Assembly (NCBI GenBank): GCA_012270695.1
Contig: JAAXHV010000222.1
Location: 438-9,987 of the forward strand
Origin: Gammaproteobacteria bacterium
GTDB taxonomy: Bacteria > Pseudomonadota > Gammaproteobacteria > Eutrophobiales > Eutrophobiaceae
Direction of reading: 5' to 3'
Length of the DNA stretch: 9,550 nt
Both the position numbers and the translations under genes were made by a program. The notes under the pieces were generated by a model. It ran no database searches and was not told where the DNA came from. It saw only the letters and a list, made by a program, of their open reading frames with translations. Numbering within the stretch: position 1 is the stretch's first letter; each line of letters begins with the position of its first letter. Shown here piece by piece: positions 1 through 7,414 of the stretch.

Positions 1-738
1 GGGATCAAGACAGTCGATATCGAAGGTGAGGTAACAGGCATTATCACCGATGACTTTCCTGATCTCGTCTGCGACGGCGGCACAGCCGTGTTCGTGCACC
101 CATGGCGCCTTCAACTGGTTAAATCCCCATGAATTCTTGTTGAAGGTACGCAATCCTACCTGTATGGATCGCGCCGGATTGACCACGCCTTGCTTTACTG
201 CATGGTAGAACATGGTGCCGTGATCAACCCGGCCCTCCTCATCCACCCAGGTATCGGAATGGGCGTCGAAATGGATTAAAGACAGCGACCCGTATTTTTC
301 CGCATGGGCCTGGAGTATGGGGTAGCTAATGAAATGATCGCCCCCCAGTGACAGTAATGCAACGTTCGCGGAGATGATTTCGGTTACATGCTCCCTGATA
401 TCAGGCGGAATGGTTTCCGGGAAACCATGGTCGAGTTCACAATCACCGTAATCGATGACAGCCAGCTTGTCGAAGGCATCGAAATTCCAGTCATCCAACC
501 TGGCCCAGCTCAGTTGGCTGGAAGCCTGGCGGATGGCGCGCGGGCCAAACCTTGCCCCGGGCCGGTTTGACGTCGCAGTATCGAGCGGAATGCCTGTTAC
601 GGCAACGTCGACGCCGGCAAGTGAACGGGTGTACTTGCGCCGCATGAAGCTGAGGACGCCGCTATAGGTCGGTTCGGCCCTGGTGCCGCGCAGGTCTTCA
701 CGGTGAATGGCCTGGTCTGTAAAGGAATCTTCAGTCAT
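1..738 (-). CDS. Agmatinase/ureohydrolase family protein (partial, C-terminus off the left edge)
   Basis: Mn-dependent ureohydrolase of the arginase/agmatinase superfamily, which hydrolyses a guanidino compound to urea and an amine (agmatine to putrescine in SpeB). The reading frame from the ATG at 738-736 stays open to base 1, giving 246 residues. All six expected metal ligands are visible: His135 in GGDH, Asp158/His160/Asp162 in FDAHSD, and Asp240/Asp242 in FDIDCLDP. Their spacing closely matches E. coli SpeB. Family members are usually a little over 300 residues, so about 60-70 C-terminal residues are missing, including part of the substrate pocket. It therefore cannot be told whether the substrate is agmatine, guanidinobutyrate or another guanidino acid. 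A GAGAAG ribosome-binding site lies just before the ATG and runs out of the stop codon of the upstream glycosylase gene (8-base gap), so the two are probably co-transcribed and translationally coupled. Likely a cytosolic enzyme. Family assignment is firm; substrate is not. Confidence 0.9.
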   Translation of the reverse strand, partial: MTEDSFTDQAIHREDLRGTRAEPTYSGVLSFMRRKYTRSLAGVDVAVTGIPLDTATSNRPGARFGPRAIRQASSQLSWARLDDWNFDAFDKLAVIDYGDCELDHGFPETIPPDIREHVTEIISANVALLSLGGDHFISYPILQAHAEKYGSLSLIHFDAHSDTWVDEEGRVDHGTMFYHAVKQGVVNPARSIQVGLRTFNKNSWGFNQLKAPWVHEHGCAAVADEIRKVIGDNACYLTFDIDCLDP

Positions 739-746
739 CGTTCTTC

Positions 747-1385
747 TCAGATTGGTGCTTCCACTCCACAATGCCGGCAACGGCTGTCATGGGTACACCG
801 TTCTTTGGCATGTCTGACTATCAGCGCGTGGTACTCATTATACAAACCGTTATCGGGAGGAAGGCAGGCTTCGAACATCCGCTGCAAGTTATTGTAATCT
901 TCCTTGCCCTGAATCAGTTCCATATTTTTCAGCAGGCAGCGGGTGTAATTATCGATAATAAATACGGGGCGTTCAAAGGCATACAGCAAAATATCATCAG
1001 CCGTTTCAGGGCCGATACCGTTAATGCCGAGCAAAGCCCGCCTGAGCCTGCCGGTGTCCCATGTTGCTACTGCGTCGAGTCCTCCCTGTGATTGCAACCA
1101 CCCGCACAGGTTTTTCAAGCGTTTTGCCTTTACGTTGAAGAAACCGGAAGATTTGATCAGTTCAGCCAATTCATCCACAGGCAATGCAACAATATTTTCC
1201 AACTCCAGCAGGCCGGTATCTTTCAGTCTGCTTATAGCCATCTCGACGTTCTTCCAATTGGTGTTCTGGGTCAGCACCGCGCCGACGATCACCTCAAACG
1301 CGGATTCTGCCGGCCACCATTTCTGGGGGCCGTACGCAGCCAGCAGACGACCATACAACGCAAGCAATTTGTCGCAGCGCTTCAT
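747..1385 (-). CDS. Endonuclease III-like HhH-GPD DNA glycosylase (MagIII/COG2231 type)
   Basis: A 212-residue helix-hairpin-helix base-excision glycosylase, close in length to E. coli Nth (211). Residues about 30-45 (FEVIVGAVLTQNT) are the N-terminal core helix. Residues 119-130 hold the hairpin INGIGPETAD, and Asp145 in FIIDNYT matches the catalytic Asp138 of Nth. The position of the Nth catalytic lysine (Lys120) is Glu127 here, as in the GIG-x-E-[ST]-AD pattern of the H. pylori MagIII type, so a lyase activity through that lysine is not expected. Only three cysteines remain in the C-terminal loop (Cys197, Cys203, Cys206; C-x5-C-x2-C) and the fourth ligand of the usual [4Fe-4S] cluster is absent. 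It probably removes damaged bases such as alkylated purines as a monofunctional glycosylase (inference from the family). The start at 1385 has no clear ribosome-binding site, but the protein then begins just before the conserved LLAAYGPQ-WWPAE segment, as expected. First gene of a likely two-gene unit with the agmatinase gene. Confidence 0.88.
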   Translation of the reverse strand: MKRCDKLLALYGRLLAAYGPQKWWPAESAFEVIVGAVLTQNTNWKNVEMAISRLKDTGLLELENIVALPVDELAELIKSSGFFNVKAKRLKNLCGWLQSQGGLDAVATWDTGRLRRALLGINGIGPETADDILLYAFERPVFIIDNYTRCLLKNMELIQGKEDYNNLQRMFEACLPPDNGLYNEYHALIVRHAKERCTHDSRCRHCGVEAPI

Positions 1386-1513
1386 ATTCAGAAACCTGAT
1401 TAAGTCAGAGGTTCCTACGGTACAGGGATGTAGCTTGCTCTGACAAGCCCTGGATGGACTTGATCAGGGCTTCCTTTATTATATTTTCATAGTCATATTG
1501 TCTAGATATTTGA
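1386..1513. promoter_or_regulatory. Divergent intergenic region between the glycosylase gene and gluQRS
   Basis: This 128-base spacer must carry the start signals for both directions. The gluQRS-proximal part (about 1471-1500) is AT-rich with several -10-like words (TATTAT at 1477, TATATT at 1480), but none has a convincing -35 partner at 16-18 bases. Towards the glycosylase gene there is an imperfect inverted repeat, AACCTGA (1393-1399) against TCAGAGGTT (1405-1413), with two unpaired bases. No confident promoter can be named for either gene. Confidence 0.4.
1445..1486 (+). terminator. Terminator-like hairpin in the leader of gluQRS
   Basis: The arms AAGCCCTG (1445-1452) and CAGGGCTT (1465-1472) are perfect complements of eight bases around a 12-base loop. 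They are followed by the T-rich stretch CCTTTATTATATTTT, so the structure reads as an intrinsic terminator on the plus strand only. No plus-strand gene lies upstream in this window, so it either ends antisense transcription, acts as an attenuator in a gluQRS leader, or is left from an older arrangement. The stem is visible; the function is inferred. Confidence 0.4.
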
Positions 1514-2398
1514 ATGGACATAAGAAACGACGGCTACACAGGGCGCTTTGCCCCTACTCCCAGCGGCCCTCTCCACTTCGGGTCTATCGTTGCGGCGCTG
1601 GCAAGTTATCTTGACGCCAGGCATAACGACGGCAAATGGTTGTTGAGGATTGAAGATATCGATACGCCTCGGGTGCGAGCCGGGGCTGACCGGCAGATCA
1701 TTGATACCCTGGAGATCCTGGGCCTGGAATGGGACGGTGATATCGTTTACCAGAGCGAGCGCCTTGGCCACTATGAACAGGCATTGGCGATGTTGGCGGA
1801 CAATGACCTGTTGTACCGCTGCCGGTGCCCCAGGAGGGTCACCAAAGGCAAACCTTATCCGGGCACCTGCAGGACGCGTGCAGATATAGACGCCAAGCCT
1901 TATGCCTTGCGGGTGAAAACGTCGGATCGCTCAATCATTTTCGAGGATGTAATCCAGGGGCGGCTGACAGGCAGGCTGAACGAACTGACGGGTGATTTCA
2001 TCCTGCGCCGTTCTGACGGGTTGATTGCCTATAACCTGGCAGTAGTCGTTGACGATGCCGGCCAGAATATTACCCATGTGGTGCGCGGCGCGGACCTGGT
2101 CGATACCACTTTCAACCAGATCTACCTGCAGTCCGTTCTCAACCTCCCCGTGCCGGTCTACGCTCATCATCCGCTTGCAGTCGATGACAGCGGAAAGAAG
2201 ATCAGCAAACAGGACAGGGCAACGGACGTGTTGGCCGGAGTCTCTCCCGAAGCAGTGCTGCTGCGCGCGTTACATTTCCTCGAACAAGCGCCAGAGCAAA
2301 ACCTGATGCGCGCCGGCAAACGGGACATCCTGGCCTGGGCCATTACCCACTGGAACATCGACGCGGTTCGCAGTTCGCCTACGGGCAAGCGCGCATAA
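1514..2398 (+). CDS. gluQ: Glutamyl-queuosine tRNA(Asp) synthetase
   Basis: Class I synthetase paralogue (also called GluQRS/YadB) that activates glutamate and attaches it to the queuosine at the wobble position of tRNA-Asp. The 294 residues contain only the catalytic core; the anticodon-binding domain of true glutamyl-tRNA synthetases is absent, as is typical. Seen in the sequence: the start GRFAPTPSGPLHFGS, with the HIGH-like motif at about 19-24; the IEDID segment at 46-50; the zinc site Cys103-x-Cys105, Tyr115, Cys119, in the same spacing pattern as E. coli YadB; and the KMSKS-like motif KKISKQD at 228-234. The ATG at 1514 lacks a clear Shine-Dalgarno sequence but places GRFAPTPSG at the normal distance from the N-terminus. 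In enterobacteria and many other gammaproteobacteria this gene follows dksA. Here it instead stands divergent from a DNA glycosylase gene, preceded by a terminator-like hairpin. The next gene has its own promoter, so gluQRS is probably transcribed alone. Confidence 0.95.
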   Translation: MDIRNDGYTGRFAPTPSGPLHFGSIVAALASYLDARHNDGKWLLRIEDIDTPRVRAGADRQIIDTLEILGLEWDGDIVYQSERLGHYEQALAMLADNDLLYRCRCPRRVTKGKPYPGTCRTRADIDAKPYALRVKTSDRSIIFEDVIQGRLTGRLNELTGDFILRRSDGLIAYNLAVVVDDAGQNITHVVRGADLVDTTFNQIYLQSVLNLPVPVYAHHPLAVDDSGKKISKQDRATDVLAGVSPEAVLLRALHFLEQAPEQNLMRAGKRDILAWAITHWNIDAVRSSPTGKRA

Positions 2399-2401
2399 AT
2401 G

Positions 2402-2429
2402 TTGAGTTACCTGAAGCTGTCAATATAAT
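2402..2429 (+). promoter_or_regulatory. Sigma70-type promoter for the DadA-like gene
   Basis: A -35 box TTGAGT (2402-2407, four of six consensus bases including TTGA) and a perfect -10 box TATAAT (2424-2429) are separated by 16 bases. Transcription would begin near 2436, leaving about 20 bases before the ATG at 2456. That leader would be too short for efficient initiation at the in-frame TTG at 2444, which supports the ATG as the start. Confidence 0.6.
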
Positions 2430-2455
2430 AAATATCTCTTGATTTGCCGGATCAC

Positions 2456-3721
2456 ATGCGAGTAATTATTATCGGTGGCGGGGTGGCAGGAATTGCAACC
2501 GCTTACTACATGCAGCAACTTGGGGCTGATGTTACAGTCCTGGAACGGAGTCACGGAGTCGGTCTGGAAACCAGTTTCGGCAACGGCGGCGGTTTAACTG
2601 CAAGCGTTGTCGAGCCGTGGAATGAGCCGGGAATACACAAGGTGCTGTTACGTTCCCTGGGGCGGAAAGACTCGCCCATACTGTTACGAGCCACCGCAAT
2701 CCCGGGAATGCTGTCCTGGGGCATCCGTTTTTTACGGGAATCACGCCGGAACGCATTTCTCGAAAACATCAGGCGCAATTCCGTTCTGGCCAGGTACTCT
2801 CTTGCCCTGATGGAGCAAATCCGGGAGGAGACCGGAATCGAGTATCGACTTTCCGATGCGGGCACGCTGCTCGTCTTTCGCGACCAGGCTTCCCTGGACG
2901 GCCATGCTGCACATGCCGGGTTTCTGGGTGAAGAATGCGGCGTGGAATACAAGGTATTGGATCGTTCTGACCTGATCGCTTTCGAACCTTCCCTGCTGGC
3001 GGTTCAGGACAAGCTGGAGGGGGGGATCCACTTCTCTGCCGATGAAACCGGTGACTGCCATATTTTTTGCAGGAATCTTGCTGAAATACTGGAAAACAGG
3101 AACGTACGGTTTCGCTACGGCGTCAATGTCGTGAAAATAATCCAACGGGGCGCATTATTTGAGGTTGAACTGTCGGGAGGCGAAACACTGAAGGCGGACA
3201 CGGTAGTCGTCGCTGCCGGCGCCTGCAGTCCGAGGCTCGTGCGTACGCTGGGTATCCGGGTTCCCGTCTACCCGGTAAAAGGTTATTCCCTGACGATTCC
3301 CATGGAAGGCTGGGGAAACAGGCCGCGTCATTTGGTGGGCGACATGACTTTACACGCGGTGGCCAATCCGCTGGGAGGAGCGGTCCTGCGGGTCGCAGGC
3401 ACCGCGGAGTTCACGGGGTTTGACAAAACAATTCCTGCTGAACGGGTGGCTAACCTGGTGAGGCTTGTGGAAGCCATTTTTCCTGAATTTGCAGAGATCA
3501 TGGACCGGGATTCGCTCAACCCGTGGGCGGGATTACGGCCCATGAGCAGTGATGGCGTGCCAATACTCGGGAAAACACCGATAAAGGGACTGTATCTGAA
3601 TACAGGCCACGGTCATCTCGGCTGGACCATGGCAGCGGCATCGGGCCGGGTCCTGGCAGATACCATAACGGGGCAAACACCGGAAGTGAACATGAATCCT
3701 TATTCAATAGACAGGTTCTGA
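2456..3721 (+). CDS. FAD-dependent D-amino-acid dehydrogenase (DadA/DAO family)
   Basis: Flavoprotein of the DAO family, predicted to oxidise a D-amino acid or related amine to the 2-oxo acid plus ammonia, passing electrons to the respiratory chain. The 421 residues (E. coli DadA has 432) start with a Rossmann FAD-binding fold: IIIGGGVAG at 4-12 with the GxGxxG glycines at 7, 9 and 12, and Glu30 at the end of the second strand to hold the ribose. PVKGYSLTIP in the middle and the C-terminal block with GLRPMSSDG, LNTGHG and LGWTMA (about 359-393) match the pattern of DadA rather than of glycine or sarcosine oxidases. An in-frame TTG at 2444 would add MPDH, but DadA proteins begin directly at MRV and the promoter spacing favours the ATG. 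No signal peptide; probably a peripheral inner-membrane enzyme as in DadA. First gene of a plus-strand run with the BisC-like and thiolase genes. No alanine racemase (dadX) is adjacent, so the substrate remains open. Confidence 0.87.
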   Translation: MRVIIIGGGVAGIATAYYMQQLGADVTVLERSHGVGLETSFGNGGGLTASVVEPWNEPGIHKVLLRSLGRKDSPILLRATAIPGMLSWGIRFLRESRRNAFLENIRRNSVLARYSLALMEQIREETGIEYRLSDAGTLLVFRDQASLDGHAAHAGFLGEECGVEYKVLDRSDLIAFEPSLLAVQDKLEGGIHFSADETGDCHIFCRNLAEILENRNVRFRYGVNVVKIIQRGALFEVELSGGETLKADTVVVAAGACSPRLVRTLGIRVPVYPVKGYSLTIPMEGWGNRPRHLVGDMTLHAVANPLGGAVLRVAGTAEFTGFDKTIPAERVANLVRLVEAIFPEFAEIMDRDSLNPWAGLRPMSSDGVPILGKTPIKGLYLNTGHGHLGWTMAAASGRVLADTITGQTPEVNMNPYSIDRF

Positions 3722-3740
3722 TACCGGCGCCATTAGAACT

Positions 3741-3762
3741 TATACATCAATATGTGTATAGT
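3741..3762 (+). promoter_or_regulatory. Inverted repeat and possible promoter ahead of the molybdoenzyme gene
   Basis: In the 72-base gap between the DadA-like and BisC-like genes, TATACA (3741-3746) and TGTATA (3755-3760) are perfect complements separated by eight bases. This is the shape of a dimeric repressor's operator. TATAGT (3757-3762) overlaps the right arm and could be a -10 box, but no good -35 is seen. A regulator bound here would cover such a promoter. Function is inferred only. Confidence 0.3.
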
Positions 3763-3793
3763 GGTCTGAACAGTCTGATTTCAATAACCGGAC

Positions 3794-6148
3794 ATGCACG
3801 CACAGGTTGAACAACAGCATAAACTGGTCCCGGTAAGCTCCCACTGGGGAAACTACCTGGCGGAAGTCGCGCATGGCAAATTGGTTGCGATCCATCCCTA
3901 TGCTTCTGACCCGGACCCCACTCCAATCGGCCAATCATTGCTGAACGCCCAGGATGAGAACGTCCGCATCCCCCAGCCGATGATCCGGCAGGGATACCTG
4001 GAAAAACGCCACAAAAGTGACGGCGCCCGACGCGGGATTGACCCTTTTATCCCCGTCTCATGGGATGTGGCCTTGGACGTAGCGGCCGATGCGATACAGC
4101 GGGTAAAGGAGGAGTTCGGCAATGAAGCGATCTATGGTGGTTCATACGGCTGGGCCAGCGCCGGCCGCTTTCACCATGCCAACAGCCAGGTGCACCGTTT
4201 TCTGAACACGGTTGGCGGTTATGTCCGTTCCGTCAACAGTTACTCCACTGCCGCTGCCGAGGTCATCATGCCCCATGTAGTGGGGATGAGTTTTGTCGAC
4301 CTGATGCTGCAGGCGCCCACCGTCGAAGACATCGCCAAGCACACCAGGCTGGTTGTGAGTTTCGGCGGTATTGCCATGAAGAATACCCAGATCATGTCCG
4401 GCGGCCTGGGCGCGCACACGGCCAGGGACCAGTTACAGAATTTGCGACAGGCCGGGGTCAGGTTTGTGAACGTCAGCCCGATGAGGGACGACATGGCGGA
4501 TTATCTCGACGCAGAGTGGTTGCCGTGCCGGCCCAACAGCGACGTCGCAGTCATGCTGGGTATCGCCCATACCCTGGTCGTGAATAACCTCCATGACAGG
4601 CATTTTCTGGACACTTACTGCACGGGATTTGAGCGCTTTCTTCCCTACCTGATGGGCGAAGAGGACGGAATCGTCAAGGATGCCCGCTGGGCCGCGCAAT
4701 TGGCTGAGATCCCCGAGGAAAGAATCGAGGAAACCGCAAAGCAGATGGCTGCCGAACGCTGCCTGATCGGCATCAGCTGGTCACTGCAACGCAGTGAATT
4801 CGGTGAGCAGTCCTACTGGATGGCGACCTTGTTGAGCGCTATGCTGGGCTACGTGGGTTTGCCCGGCGCCGGTGTCGCCTACGGTTACGGCTCTGTGCAC
4901 AATATCGGTTTTGCCGGGCGGCGTCTGCCGAATTACAGGACGGCCGCATTGCCGCAGGGCAAGAATGCCGTTAAAAGATTTATTCCCGTGGCCAGGATCG
5001 CGGACATGCTGCTAAACCCGGGCAGGCAGTTTGAATATAATGGACGGACCCTAAGCTATCCTGAAATTCGACTGATCTATTGGGCAGGGGGCAACCCTTT
5101 TCATCACCACCAGGACTTGAACCGTCTGCGCCGGGCCTGGGCGAAACCGGAAACCGTCATCGTTAACGAGCCGTTCTGGACGGCCACTGCCCGGCATGCC
5201 GATATTGTGTTTCCATCGTCGACGCCATTAGAGCGTAATGATATCAGCATCAGTCCTTACGATTGCCATCTCACCCCCATGCCCCGAGTCGTGCCGCCAT
5301 TCGGTCAATCGAGAAATGACTTCGATATTTTTACCGGTTTAGCCAAACGGCTTGGCTCGGAGCAGGAGTTTACCGGCGGCAAGGATGAGATGGACTGGGT
5401 GGGGCATCTTTATAGCGCCACCCGGAAAGCGGCGGTCAAGTCCGGCGTCACATTACCGGAATTTGATGAATTCTGGCGCGGCAAGCAAATCACCGTAAAA
5501 GAGCAGACGCCGGACCGGGTGTACACACTGGAGAAATTCCGTTCCGACCCGAAGGCAAACCCACTGCGCACCCCTTCCGGCAGGATTGAACTGTATTCGG
5601 AAAAGATTGCCGGGTTCAACTACGATGACTGTGCCGGTCATCCCAAGTGGTTCGACAAACAGGAATGGCTGGGCGCCGGACGGGCGGTGGACTATCCGTT
5701 GCATTTAATCTCCAATCAACCGAAAACCCGGTTGCACAGCCAGTACGATCACGGCGTCACCAGCCGCAATGCCAAGATCGAGGGTCGGGCACCGGCCAGG
5801 ATGAACCCGCTCGATGCGGCAAAACGTAATATCATCGACGGCGACGTCGTCCGCCTGTTCAATGACCGTGGCGCCTGCCTGGCTGGGGTCATCCTCACGG
5901 AAAACATTCGCGCAGGTGTGATCGAACTGGAAACCGGCGCCTGGTATGACCCGCAGGATCCTTCCGATCCCATGACGCTTGAGATACACGGGAACCCCAA
6001 TGCGTTAACGCGCGACGCCGGCACCTCGAAACTTGCCCAGGGGCCGAGCGCGCACAGTTGTCTGGTTGAAGCGGAGAAATATACCGGCGAATTACCTGCA
6101 ATCCGGGTTTTCTCGCAACCGCGAACGGCAAGCATTGACCTGTCCTGA
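3794..6148 (+). CDS. Molybdopterin-dependent oxidoreductase, BisC/DMSO reductase family
   Basis: Cytosolic molybdenum enzyme (784 residues; E. coli BisC is similar in size) of the bis-MGD DMSO reductase family, whose members reduce S- or N-oxides such as biotin sulfoxide, methionine sulfoxide or TMAO. The N-terminus has SHWG-x-Y followed by a DPDPTPIG segment, as in BisC/TorZ. There is no twin-arginine signal and no N-terminal cysteine cluster for an iron-sulfur centre. GGSYGW at 115-120 places Ser117 as the expected molybdenum ligand. YSTAAAEVIMPHVVG, YWAGGNPFHHHQD and the C-terminal molydopterin-binding domain (from about NQPKTRLHSQYDHG to the TRDAGTSKLAQG motif) are all intact. An in-frame TAA at 3785-3787 makes the ATG at 3794 the only possible upstream start; its ribosome-binding site is poor. 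It follows the DadA-like gene by 72 bases and precedes the thiolase by 33. The substrate cannot be read from sequence; a cytosolic sulfoxide reductase is the best guess. The electron donor is not in the window. Confidence 0.9.
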   Translation: MHAQVEQQHKLVPVSSHWGNYLAEVAHGKLVAIHPYASDPDPTPIGQSLLNAQDENVRIPQPMIRQGYLEKRHKSDGARRGIDPFIPVSWDVALDVAADAIQRVKEEFGNEAIYGGSYGWASAGRFHHANSQVHRFLNTVGGYVRSVNSYSTAAAEVIMPHVVGMSFVDLMLQAPTVEDIAKHTRLVVSFGGIAMKNTQIMSGGLGAHTARDQLQNLRQAGVRFVNVSPMRDDMADYLDAEWLPCRPNSDVAVMLGIAHTLVVNNLHDRHFLDTYCTGFERFLPYLMGEEDGIVKDARWAAQLAEIPEERIEETAKQMAAERCLIGISWSLQRSEFGEQSYWMATLLSAMLGYVGLPGAGVAYGYGSVHNIGFAGRRLPNYRTAALPQGKNAVKRFIPVARIADMLLNPGRQFEYNGRTLSYPEIRLIYWAGGNPFHHHQDLNRLRRAWAKPETVIVNEPFWTATARHADIVFPSSTPLERNDISISPYDCHLTPMPRVVPPFGQSRNDFDIFTGLAKRLGSEQEFTGGKDEMDWVGHLYSATRKAAVKSGVTLPEFDEFWRGKQITVKEQTPDRVYTLEKFRSDPKANPLRTPSGRIELYSEKIAGFNYDDCAGHPKWFDKQEWLGAGRAVDYPLHLISNQPKTRLHSQYDHGVTSRNAKIEGRAPARMNPLDAAKRNIIDGDVVRLFNDRGACLAGVILTENIRAGVIELETGAWYDPQDPSDPMTLEIHGNPNALTRDAGTSKLAQGPSAHSCLVEAEKYTGELPAIRVFSQPRTASIDLS

Positions 6149-6181
6149 CTTCTGAGTTCCCGAAGATTCAAGAGTTGCTAC

Positions 6182-7366
6182 ATGAATGATCAAATCGTCA
6201 TCGCCGGTATGGCGCGCACACCCCAGGGTGGATTACAGGGAGACCTGTCAAGTGTGCTGGCTCCGCAGTTGGGGGCTATTGCCGTCAAGGCTGCGTTGGC
6301 AAGAGCAGATATCAATCCGACGGAGGTGGATGAGACCATCATGGGCTGTGTGCTACCGGCAGGTCTGCGCCAGGCGCCGGCGCGCCAGGCTTCCATCGGT
6401 GCCGGTATACCGGTTAACACGGGCTGTACGACCGTCAACAAGATGTGCGGTTCGGCCATGAAAGCGGTGATGCTGGGTTTTGACGCTATCCGGGCAGGCT
6501 CGGCTGACTGTATCGTCGCGGGAGGGATGGAGAGCATGAGCAATGCGCCGTACCTGGTGCTCAAAGCCCGCAGCGGTCTGCGCCTTGGACACGGTGAGAT
6601 GGTGGATCATATGTTCTTTGACGGCCTGGAGGACGCTTATGACCAAGGCAAATTGATGGGTTCATTCGCGGAAGACTGTGCGAGCAAATACGGTTTTTCC
6701 CGGGAGATGCAGGATGCCTATGCCATTGAGTCGCTGATGCGCGCCCAACAAGCTATCAGGGAGGGAAAATTCAAGGATGAAATCATCCCGGTCGTGATTA
6801 AAACACGCAAAGGTGAAGTCACCGTAGACACCGATGAGCAGCCGGGCAAAGCAAAGATCGACAAAATTCCCACGTTGAAACCGGCGTTCGCCAAAAACGG
6901 CACTGTAACACCAGCCAATTCCAGCTCCATTTCCGATGGCGCCGCGGCGCTGGTCTTGCTCAGGGAGGGCGATGCAGAGACTCGTGGGTTAATGCCGTCA
7001 GCGCTGTTGCGCGCACATTCGAGCCATGCCCAGGAGCCCGGCTGGTTCACCACCGCACCGGTGGGCGCAATTAAGAAGGTGCTCGAAAAAACCGGCTGGA
7101 CAGTGGCTGACGTGGACTTGTTTGAAGTAAACGAGGCCTTTGCCGTCGTTGCCATGGCAGCCATGCAGGAATTGCAGATCCCCCACAACAAACTGAACGT
7201 AAACGGCGGTGCCTGCGCCCTCGGCCACCCTATCGGCGCCTCGGGCGCGAGAATCATGGTGACATTAATCGCCGCCCTGAAAGACCGCGGCTTGAAACGC
7301 GGCGTAGCCAGCCTGTGCATAGGCGGCGGCGAAGCTACGGCGGTAGCCCTGGAACTAATCCGGTAA
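6182..7366 (+). CDS. Acetyl-CoA C-acetyltransferase (thiolase)
   Basis: Thiolase of 394 residues, the normal length for AtoB/PhaA-type enzymes. It catalyses reversible cleavage of a 3-oxoacyl-CoA with CoA to acetyl-CoA and a shortened acyl-CoA. The catalytic set is complete: Cys89 in NKMCGS (acyl-enzyme), His349 in ALGHPIGASG, Cys379 in CIGGGEATA, and the NEAFA motif at 317-321. GGMESMSNAPY lies at about 114-124. A ribosome-binding site AAGAG (6170-6174) stands seven bases before the ATG. The gene follows the BisC-like gene by 33 bases without a visible promoter or terminator, so it is probably in the same transcript. Its stop codon overlaps the T-run of a terminator used from the opposite strand. 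Degradative (fatty acid, isoleucine, acetoacetate) and biosynthetic (PHB) roles cannot be separated by motif. The HSD10-like dehydrogenase and enoyl-CoA hydratase gene about 2 kb to the right favour a degradative role. Confidence 0.95.
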   Translation: MNDQIVIAGMARTPQGGLQGDLSSVLAPQLGAIAVKAALARADINPTEVDETIMGCVLPAGLRQAPARQASIGAGIPVNTGCTTVNKMCGSAMKAVMLGFDAIRAGSADCIVAGGMESMSNAPYLVLKARSGLRLGHGEMVDHMFFDGLEDAYDQGKLMGSFAEDCASKYGFSREMQDAYAIESLMRAQQAIREGKFKDEIIPVVIKTRKGEVTVDTDEQPGKAKIDKIPTLKPAFAKNGTVTPANSSSISDGAAALVLLREGDAETRGLMPSALLRAHSSHAQEPGWFTTAPVGAIKKVLEKTGWTVADVDLFEVNEAFAVVAMAAMQELQIPHNKLNVNGGACALGHPIGASGARIMVTLIAALKDRGLKRGVASLCIGGGEATAVALELIR

Positions 7367-7393
7367 AAAGGAGACGGATTTAAATCCGTCCCC
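7365..7393 (-). terminator. Intrinsic terminator at the end of the EamA/SDR transcript
   Basis: A self-complementary core ACGGATTTAAATCCGT (7374-7389) is extended by further pairs out to 7370/7393. Read on the minus strand, the outer position 7391/7372 is a G-U wobble, so the stem is about nine continuous pairs with a UUUAAA loop, followed at once by five U (7369-7365). On the plus strand the same position is an A-C mismatch and no T-run follows, so the terminator works best for minus-strand transcripts, though it may also weakly stop the thiolase message. The T-run overlaps the thiolase stop codon. GGAG followed by a palindrome also resembles the layout of REP elements. Confidence 0.65.
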
Positions 7394-7414
7394 CGGACCT
7401 GGGATGCGTAATCA

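Noticed and set aside
1024..1443. Plus-strand open frame of 139 codons over the glycosylase gene
   Set aside because: Antisense shadow of a recognisable HhH-GPD protein, low-complexity composition and no start signal.
2444..2455. TTG start adding MPDH to the DadA-like protein
   Set aside because: No ribosome-binding site, only about eight bases from the predicted transcript start, and DadA-type proteins begin at MRV, which matches the ATG at 2456.
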